From contig JARIDM010000056.1 in the NCBI GenBank assembly GCA_029263945.1, positions 1 to 11,881 of the forward strand: 11,881 bases of DNA, written 5' to 3'. The position numbers and the translations under genes were made by a program. The notes below the pieces were generated by a model. That model made no database searches. It had not been told where the DNA came from and saw only the letters and a program-made list of their open reading frames with translations. This document shows positions 7,513 to 11,881 of this stretch, one piece after another. How positions within the stretch are numbered: the stretch's first letter is position 1; each line of letters starts with the position of its first letter. This stretch comes from Sporosarcina sp. Lineage in GTDB: Bacteria; Bacillota; Bacilli; Bacillales_A; Planococcaceae.

Positions 7513-8586
7513 TTAATAAACATCATAAAGCTTTTCTTGTTTAATGTAGTTCCAAATATTTAATACAGGTACTGGTTTTGCAAGTTTCTCTACTTCTTCC
7601 GTTGTAAAAAAGCGGTAGCCATCGATTGTAGCTTCCTCGTCTACAAGTTGTGCCTGAAAACTTGTGACCATCCACGTTAAATGCGTAAAGATATGCTTGA
7701 ATGCGATCAACTCTTGCGTTATTTTTATCTGCTTTCCAAATTGTTCAGCAAATTGTTCTGTTTCCGTTTGAGTAGTGGATGACTCAATCATTGGAAATTC
7801 CCACAAATTCGCAAGCAGTCCTTTTTCCGGTCTTTGCCTTAACAACCAACGCCCAGTATCATCCTGAATCGCAAAAGAAACCATCGGAATGACTTTACCT
7901 TTCTTTTTCTTCGTACGAACTGGTAACGCTTCTTGTTTCCCTTCCTCAAACGCAGCACAATATTCTCTAACTGGACAGAGAAGGCATTTTGGTTTAGGTG
8001 TACAAATGGTTGCCCCAAGCTCCATAACTCCTTGGTTGAAAGATGAAGGATCATCTGGATCTATTAAATCCATCACAACTTGTTCAAATATTTTTTTAGT
8101 TCGGGGCACGGTTATATCGTCTTCAATGATTAGAAGCCTCGACATCACACGCATCACATTACCATCAACAGCATGTTCAGGTATGCCAAATGCAATACTT
8201 AAAATGGCGCCTGCCGTATAAGGTCCAACGCCCTTTAGTGTTGATATTTCCTTTCGATTTTCCGGCACGTTTCCGCCGTATTTTTCCACAACTTCTCGAA
8301 CGCCTACTTGTAAATTTCTGACGCGTGAATAATAGCCAAGACCTTCCCACATTTTCAACAATTCACTTTCATCAGCTTCTGCGAGCGCTCGCATTGTCGG
8401 ATACTTTTCAATAAAACGCTCATAATAAGGAATCACAGTATCAACACGCGTTTGTTGAAGCATCACTTCTGACACCCAAATATAATAAGGATTTGACGTT
8501 CTTCTCCAAGGTAAATCTCTTTTCTCGTTCTGATACCAAGTAAGAAGAGATTTACGAAACTTAACTTTTTCTTCTATAATCTGCAT
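7513..8586 (-). CDS. mutY: Adenine DNA glycosylase MutY
   Basis: MutY removes adenine mispaired with 8-oxoguanine and so prevents G:C to T:A mutations. The 357-aa protein has catalytic glutamate E40 in WVSEVMLQQT, the helix-hairpin-helix LKGVGPYTAGAI at 118-129, and catalytic aspartate D141 in AVDGNVMRV. Cysteines C195, C201, C204 and C210 should ligate the [4Fe-4S] cluster, and a NUDIX-like 8-oxoguanine recognition domain spans about 230-357. The first two cysteines are five residues apart (CTPKPKC), where the usual MutY spacing is six. The lesion-sensing FSH loop reads FTH at 300-302. Start choice: the frame is open from a TTG at 8622, but GGAGG lies five bases before the ATG at 8584-8586, and the 12 extra residues are unlike the family. 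It diverges from yfhP across a 134-bp gap, as in B. subtilis. Confidence 0.95.
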   Translation of the reverse strand: MQIIEEKVKFRKSLLTWYQNEKRDLPWRRTSNPYYIWVSEVMLQQTRVDTVIPYYERFIEKYPTMRALAEADESELLKMWEGLGYYSRVRNLQVGVREVVEKYGGNVPENRKEISTLKGVGPYTAGAILSIAFGIPEHAVDGNVMRVMSRLLIIEDDITVPRTKKIFEQVVMDLIDPDDPSSFNQGVMELGATICTPKPKCLLCPVREYCAAFEEGKQEALPVRTKKKKGKVIPMVSFAIQDDTGRWLLRQRPEKGLLANLWEFPMIESSTTQTETEQFAEQFGKQIKITQELIAFKHIFTHLTWMVTSFQAQLVDEEATIDGYRFFTTEEVEKLAKPVPVLNIWNYIKQEKLYDVY

Positions 8587-8657
8587 GTTTTCCTCCGTCG
8601 TTCGTATGTTATGATTATTCAATAAAGGGTATACACTATGTACAGATATTTCTTTTT

Positions 8658-8692
8658 ACGAATACGTCTGCATCTGGGCGTAATGTATTCGT
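8658..8692. repeat. Inverted repeat in the mutY-yfhP divergent promoter region
   Basis: ACGAATAC (8658-8665) and its exact reverse complement GTATTCGT (8685-8692) face each other across 19 bases; one G-U and one A-T pair extend the stem to 10. It lies 28 bases upstream of the yfhP start. It could be an operator or a leader hairpin. No promoter in this gap is clear enough to annotate. Confidence 0.45.
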
Positions 8693-8720
8693 TTCTTCTA
8701 TTCAAAAAGGAGCTGATTTT

Positions 8721-9704
8721 TTGGACACTGGAACTCATATCGTCATGGGAGTTGCAATCAGCGGTCTTGCATTGTCTGATCCAACTGTTTCAGCAGAAAC
8801 AATTACAATGAGTGCCGTATTTACAGGAATTATTGCTGGTTCATTAATACCTGATATCGACACTGTTTTGAAACTTCGAAACAATGCCGTTTATATTCGT
8901 CATCACCGTGGCATTACACATTCGATTCCCGCAGTACTCTTGTGGCCGTTACTTCTTACAACCTTATTAATGTTATTTATGCCAAGCGCTAACTTTATGC
9001 ACGTATGGGCGTGGACTTTTCTCGCAGTATTTATACACGTCTTTGTTGATATATTCAATGCCTATGGGACACAGGCATTACGGCCTTTTTCGCATAAATG
9101 GGTTGCAATTGGTGTCATTAACACTTTTGACCCGATTATATTTGGATTGCATGTCTTAGCGATTGGCGCATGGAGTCTAGGCGTAGCACCATTTTACCCA
9201 ATCGTCACGATGTACACCATTATTTTTTTCTACTATTTACTACGATTTGCAGTAAAAGCGGCAGTAAAAAATGCAGTTGCGAAAACAATTCCAGAGGCTG
9301 ATGAAATTATCGTCGCCCCAACCATTCGTTTTTTCCAATGGCGTGTTGCAGCATCTTCTAAAACACATCATTATGTTGGACGTGCTTATGGACGTTCTAT
9401 CACCATTTACGATCAGTTCAAACGCGAGCCTCTACCAGACTTTCCAGAAGTTAAAGCAGCGCTCGAAGATAGTAATGTGAAAGCATTCACTTCTTTTTCT
9501 CCTATTTACAGGTGGGAAATTACCAAGTTTGGGGACTTGTGCGAAGTAAGGTTAATCGATTTGCGCTACCGTAGTAAAGGATACTACCCTTTCGTAGCCG
9601 TAGCCCATGTAAATGCAGAGTTAAACGTTGTTAATTCTTATACCGGATGGATTTTTTCAGAGGACAAGCTCAATAAAAAACTAAACTTCATCCCACACAC
9701 TTGA
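8721..9704 (+). CDS. yfhP: Membrane-bound metal-dependent hydrolase, YfhP (YdjM/DUF457 type)
   Basis: This 327-aa protein belongs to the membrane-bound YdjM-like metal-dependent hydrolases; the substrate of the family is not known. The N-terminal half has the family's metal-binding pattern: the MDTGTH start (H6), GSLIPDIDTV (D45, D47), HHRGITHS (H61, H62, H67) and FIHVFVDIFNAYGTQ (H106, D110), then H125 and D137. These are interleaved with four or five membrane segments at about 30-44, 68-87, 93-112, 138-155 and 158-176. The C-terminal 150 residues look soluble. The start is TTG, with AAGGAG eight bases upstream. The resulting MDTGTH beginning is that of B. subtilis YfhP as I recall it, so the rare codon is accepted. 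The stop codon TGA lies inside a 5-bp duplication that flanks an inverted-repeat element. Confidence 0.88.
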   Translation: MDTGTHIVMGVAISGLALSDPTVSAETITMSAVFTGIIAGSLIPDIDTVLKLRNNAVYIRHHRGITHSIPAVLLWPLLLTTLLMLFMPSANFMHVWAWTFLAVFIHVFVDIFNAYGTQALRPFSHKWVAIGVINTFDPIIFGLHVLAIGAWSLGVAPFYPIVTMYTIIFFYYLLRFAVKAAVKNAVAKTIPEADEIIVAPTIRFFQWRVAASSKTHHYVGRAYGRSITIYDQFKREPLPDFPEVKAALEDSNVKAFTSFSPIYRWEITKFGDLCEVRLIDLRYRSKGYYPFVAVAHVNAELNVVNSYTGWIFSEDKLNKKLNFIPHT

Positions 9705-9705
9705 G

Positions 9706-9818
9706 TCAATTTCATAATGACCTAATGCTGCGACAACGCCGTGACATATCGTTCGGGAACGCTTCAACCCGATAATATGTCACAGTGGGGGAGCAATAAA
9801 AATCTATTATGAAATTGA
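9706..9818. mobile_element. 113-bp MITE-like element with 13-bp terminal inverted repeats
   Basis: TCAATTTCATAAT (9706-9718) and its perfect reverse complement (9806-9818) bound a 113-bp non-coding stretch. The five bases TTGAG occur directly outside both ends (9701-9705 and 9819-9823), as a target-site duplication would. The match extends into the following TCAAT, so the exact border is ambiguous. Inside, GTGACATAT (9741-9749) pairs with ATATGTCAC (9775-9783) and TCGGG with CCCGA, giving a central hairpin. No open frame is present, so any movement would need a transposase supplied from elsewhere. The other reading is a nested-hairpin 3' untranslated region of yfhP. The repeats are certain; mobility is inferred. 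Confidence 0.5.
9741..9783. repeat. Central hairpin within the inverted-repeat element
   Basis: A 9-bp perfect outer stem (GTGACATAT with ATATGTCAC) and a 5-bp inner stem (TCGGG with CCCGA, 10-nt loop) are separated by a small internal loop. It may fold in RNA read from yfhP. It lacks a T-run, so it is not a standard terminator. Confidence 0.6.
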
Positions 9819-9855
9819 TTGAGTCAATATGTTTTAAAATCCATCATAAAGACAT

Positions 9856-9920
9856 AAAGCGTAAGACATTCTACGACATGATTTTAAGCTCGCCAGTAGA
9901 TGTCTTACGACTTTTATTTT
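9856..9920 (+). terminator. Probable terminator between convergent yfhP and yfhH
   Basis: AAAG-CGTAAGACAT-CTAC (9856-9874) pairs with GTAG-ATGTCTTACG-CTTT (9896-9914), an 18-bp stem with one single-base bulge on each side and a 21-nt loop. On the plus strand it runs into CTTTTATTTT, so it should end yfhP transcription. TTTAAAAT and ATTTTAAA just outside can extend the stem. On the minus strand the tail is less T-rich, so it would be a weaker terminator for yfhH. The loop is longer than usual. Confidence 0.6.
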
Positions 9921-9950
9921 AAATGCACATAGATTCTGGTACTTAACAGA

Positions 9951-10283
9951 TCATTTCCCTTTTTTCACTGATTTCAGCATCGCGATTGGTAGGGCTTCTT
10001 TTGCTAATTTCCCACCTAAACGATGCCCCCATGCAAATCGACCTTTTAGGTAATCGACTTGAAAGAACATCCCTTCATCGCCTTCAATTCGATAAATCTC
10101 ACCAATCTCTATCGTCATCGGGTCTACTAAGTAAGATTCAACCATCGTCATCTTTCGCTGGTAAACAGCAAACTCATTAATAATGCCCAACTGTTCTGCT
10201 TTTCGAGCTTTTTCTCTTAAACGAGCAATTTCATTTCTTAATTCGTGTTCTGTCATTTCACTATACTTTTTCTCAGTCGGCAT
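9951..10283 (-). CDS. yfhH: YfhH family protein (DUF1811)
   Basis: This is a small 110-aa cytoplasmic protein of the YfhH/DUF1811 family found in Bacillus relatives; no biochemical role is known to me. The N-terminal half (about 7-52, with YSEMTEHELRNEIARLREKARKAEQLGIINE in two helical blocks) is charged and likely helical. The C-terminal half (about 55-105, with GEIYRI, YLKGRFAWGHR and EALPIAMLK) looks like a small beta-barrel. The frame is open up to 10325, but AAGGAG lies seven bases before the ATG at 10281-10283, and that start gives the family's N-terminus. The start overlaps the recX stop by 11 nt, so the two are probably co-translated, as their neighbourhood in B. subtilis suggests. 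Confidence 0.85.
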   Translation of the reverse strand: MPTEKKYSEMTEHELRNEIARLREKARKAEQLGIINEFAVYQRKMTMVESYLVDPMTIEIGEIYRIEGDEGMFFQVDYLKGRFAWGHRLGGKLAKEALPIAMLKSVKKGK

Positions 10284-11082
10284 CTTCATTCTCCTTTTTA
10301 TCAATAAACCAATCAATGCGGTCAAATGGAATTCCTTTTTGATACATAGATTGTTTAACTCGGTTCCTTAGGTCATTCCCTGTAAACTTTGAACTGTATC
10401 GACGCCAGGCCTTTTCACCAATAGACGCTGTGACCTCTTCCCATTCCTCTTCTTCTATTTCAAAATCAATAGTAGAGAGGGCTCTTTTAATAATGTCATA
10501 GGAATAGCCTTTACGAAGTAATGCATTTTGAATGCGGCGCTCTGTATGCCGAGGTGATTGCGATTTGTTTTTCTTCGCTTCCTTCTCTGCCACTTTTCTA
10601 GCCACTTCAACTTGTTCTTCGTCCGAATAGGAATCGACCACCTCTTCTTGTAATTCTTTTGCAATTCCTTTGCGCTGCAACTCTTGTTGGATTGCCTGTG
10701 GACCTCTTCCAGAGGATTGCTTTTGAGTTTCCAATAATGCTTTTGAAAATGTTTCATCATTTAAAAAGCCCAAATCTCGCAGTTTCACAATGGCTTCTAA
10801 CACAACTGCTTCACCGAAACCTGTTTGTAGAAGTTTTTGTTTAACCTCATGCTCACTACGCATTCTAAAACCAAGGTAATGCAAGGCACGGTTAAAGGCT
10901 TTACGAATCTCATCTTCGTAAATCATATCGTCTATTGACCAGTTTTCCAACGTCATGCCCTTTGTCAAACCAAATTTAACAAGAACCGTTTCATGCACGC
11001 TATATGCATATTTTTCATCTAAAAATATATTGTATCGTTCAGGATCTTTCTTCTGTTGTGTTATCTTTGTAATAACAGGCAT
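10273..11082 (-). CDS. recX: Recombination regulator RecX
   Basis: RecX binds RecA filaments and tunes recombination and the SOS response. The 269-aa protein has the long form seen in Bacillus (about 264 aa). The N-terminal lead (1-55) has YNIFLDEKYAYSVHE. Three-helix RecX repeats follow, with the conserved ALHYLGFRMRSEHEVKQKL (67-85), LRDLGFLNDETFSKALLE (101-118), GRGPQAIQQELQRKGI (125-140) and RIQNALLRKGYSYDIIKRAL (183-202). A further C-terminal repeat ends in RVKQSMYQKGIPFDRIDW (241-258). Start choice: an upstream ATG at 11130 is in frame, but AGGAGGT lies seven bases before the ATG at 11080-11082, and the longer form would begin upstream of the likely -10 box. It overlaps yfhH and diverges from yfhF. 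Confidence 0.92.
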   Translation of the reverse strand: MPVITKITQQKKDPERYNIFLDEKYAYSVHETVLVKFGLTKGMTLENWSIDDMIYEDEIRKAFNRALHYLGFRMRSEHEVKQKLLQTGFGEAVVLEAIVKLRDLGFLNDETFSKALLETQKQSSGRGPQAIQQELQRKGIAKELQEEVVDSYSDEEQVEVARKVAEKEAKKNKSQSPRHTERRIQNALLRKGYSYDIIKRALSTIDFEIEEEEWEEVTASIGEKAWRRYSSKFTGNDLRNRVKQSMYQKGIPFDRIDWFIDKKENEDAD

Positions 11083-11108
11083 TTCCATTACCTCCTGTGC
11101 TTTCTTAT

Positions 11109-11137
11109 AGTATACATGTTCTATCTTCATGAATCAG
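11109..11137 (-). promoter_or_regulatory. Possible promoter of recX-yfhH
   Basis: On the minus strand TATACT (11109-11114) is 17 bases from CTGATT (11132-11137), which is only a half match to the -35 consensus. The -10 is about 27 bases before the recX ATG, which leaves room for the ribosome binding site. I see no LexA box here. Confidence 0.35.
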
Positions 11138-11174
11138 CAGAACGAATGAACTAATTCAATTTAGGGGGATAAAA

Positions 11175-11881
11175 ATGAAAATTGTCATCGCAGGTGGCTC
11201 CGGATTTATTGGGCAAAAACTCACACAAGCACTCCTTAACGAAGGACATGAAACCATAATTTTAACGCGTAATGAGAAAGATAATAAAGGAAAAACATCG
11301 TATGTACAATGGCTTCAAAAAGGAGCAGAACCGGAGAAAGAAATTGGTGCTGCAGATGTTTTTATTAACCTCGCAGGGGTTTCAATTAACGAAGGGAGAT
11401 GGACAGCGGACCATCAAAAACAAATATATGATAGTCGAATGACTGCAACAGATGAGTTAATTAGAATCATTGGTGCCGTACCTGAAAAACCTTCCGTTCT
11501 CATTAACGCAAGTGCCATAGGCATTTATCCTGCGTCCGAAACTGAAAAGTACACAGAACAATCAACAGAAATCGCCAATGACTTCCTTGCCAAAACCGTA
11601 TACGATTGGGAAAAGAAAGCAAAGCGTGCCACAATTGGAGGCGTACGTGTTGTTTGTACAAGGTTCGGGGTTGTGCTTGGCAAGGACGATGGTGCATTGC
11701 CACCTATGACCTTACCCTATAAACTTTTTGCTGGCGGGACAGTTGGTTCGGGCAGACAATGGCTATCATGGGTACATATCGATGATTTAGTTCGAGCACT
11801 CATTTTCGTTATGAACCAAGAGCAGATTAGCGGCCCTGTGAATGTCACATCTCCCTCACCTACACCCATGAAAGATTTCGG
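11175..11881 (+). CDS. yfhF: TIGR01777-family epimerase, YfhF-like (C-terminus beyond window edge)
   Basis: This is an NAD(P)-dependent epimerase-like protein of the extended short-chain dehydrogenase class, TIGR01777 group, related to plant SulA/Slr1223-type proteins; its substrate is unknown. The visible 235 residues begin with the Rossmann nucleotide-binding loop AGGSGFIGQ (6-14). They continue with the family's NLAGVSINEGRW (65-76), SAIGIYP (113-119), RVVCTRFGVVLGKDDGALP (158-176) and the WLSWVHIDDLVRALIF segment (196-211). About 300 residues is usual, so roughly 65 lie past the right edge. The ATG at 11175-11177 follows AGGGGGAT by four bases. It is divergent from recX, as yfhF is in B. 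subtilis. Confidence 0.93.
   Translation, partial: MKIVIAGGSGFIGQKLTQALLNEGHETIILTRNEKDNKGKTSYVQWLQKGAEPEKEIGAADVFINLAGVSINEGRWTADHQKQIYDSRMTATDELIRIIGAVPEKPSVLINASAIGIYPASETEKYTEQSTEIANDFLAKTVYDWEKKAKRATIGGVRVVCTRFGVVLGKDDGALPPMTLPYKLFAGGTVGSGRQWLSWVHIDDLVRALIFVMNQEQISGPVNVTSPSPTPMKDF

Noticed and set aside
7170..7563. Two overlapping plus-strand open frames of 112-124 codons across the spore protein gene
   Set aside because: They run opposite to a clear gamma-SASP gene with an ideal ribosome binding site and terminator. Their leucine- and phenylalanine-rich content is the complement of Gln/Asn codons, and no ribosome binding site precedes them.
8587..8622. TTG-initiated extension of MutY by 12 residues
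   Set aside because: No ribosome binding site precedes it, while GGAGG stands directly before the internal ATG that gives the usual MutY N-terminus.
8607..8635. GGGTAT upstream of yfhP as a SigB -10
   Set aside because: The hexamer fits SigB, but the sequence at the right distance (GTTATG) matches the GTTTAA -35 at only three of six positions, so it is too weak to call.
9705..9950. A missed small gene such as sspK between yfhP and yfhH
   Set aside because: I found no open frame with a ribosome binding site or spore-protein-like composition. The gap is filled by the inverted-repeat element and the terminator.
11105..11155. LexA (SOS) box in the recX-yfhF gap
   Set aside because: There are three GAAC or GTTC half sites, but none is arranged as GAAC-N4-GTTC; two are in direct and not inverted orientation.

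Overview
The window looks like chromosome of a low-GC, endospore-forming Firmicute (Bacillaceae or Planococcaceae, for example a Sporosarcina-like organism). Three things point there: a gamma-type small acid-soluble spore protein gene, strong AGGAGG-type ribosome binding sites with frequent TTG/GTG starts, and a gene order close to the yfhF-recX-yfhH ... yfhP-mutY ... sspE ... ygaC-ygaD stretch of Bacillus subtilis. The genus is inferred and cannot be proven from this sequence.

Left part (1-4412, minus strand): a peptide ABC importer operon in the order ATPase D, ATPase F, lipoprotein binding protein A, permease B. Permease B runs off the left edge, and a second permease C is expected beyond it. 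This is the order of the B. subtilis app operon (appDFABC), but the binding protein closely resembles E. coli DppA. D, F and A overlap in series, so translation is probably coupled. A hairpin between A and B probably lowers expression of the permease relative to the binding protein. The promoter carries a perfect 11-3-11 palindrome over its -10 and spacer, and a ScoC/Hpr-consensus site over its -35.

Middle part (4436-8586, minus strand): a YgaD-like ABC exporter half-transporter with a long terminator, an NtdP/YgaC-type DUF402 nucleotide phosphatase, a gamma-type SASP with terminator, and the adenine glycosylase MutY. MutY's iron-sulfur motif is one residue shorter than the usual spacing. The B. 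subtilis genes ygaB and yfhS, which normally lie here, are absent.

Right part (8658-11881): a plus-strand membrane metal-dependent hydrolase (YfhP) divergent from mutY. A 113-bp MITE-like element with 13-bp terminal inverted repeats and a 5-bp direct duplication sits exactly at the yfhP stop codon. A probable terminator follows between the convergent genes yfhP and yfhH. Then come a minus-strand recX-yfhH overlapping pair and, divergent from recX, the start of a plus-strand NAD-dependent epimerase-like gene (YfhF family), cut by the right edge.

Most of the window is conserved housekeeping chromosome. I see no phage, CRISPR, toxin-antitoxin or defence system. The least explained sequence is the inverted-repeat element after yfhP and the palindromic control region of the peptide operon. 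No gene-free stretch exceeds 300 bases; the longest, 9705-9950, holds the inverted-repeat element and the terminator.
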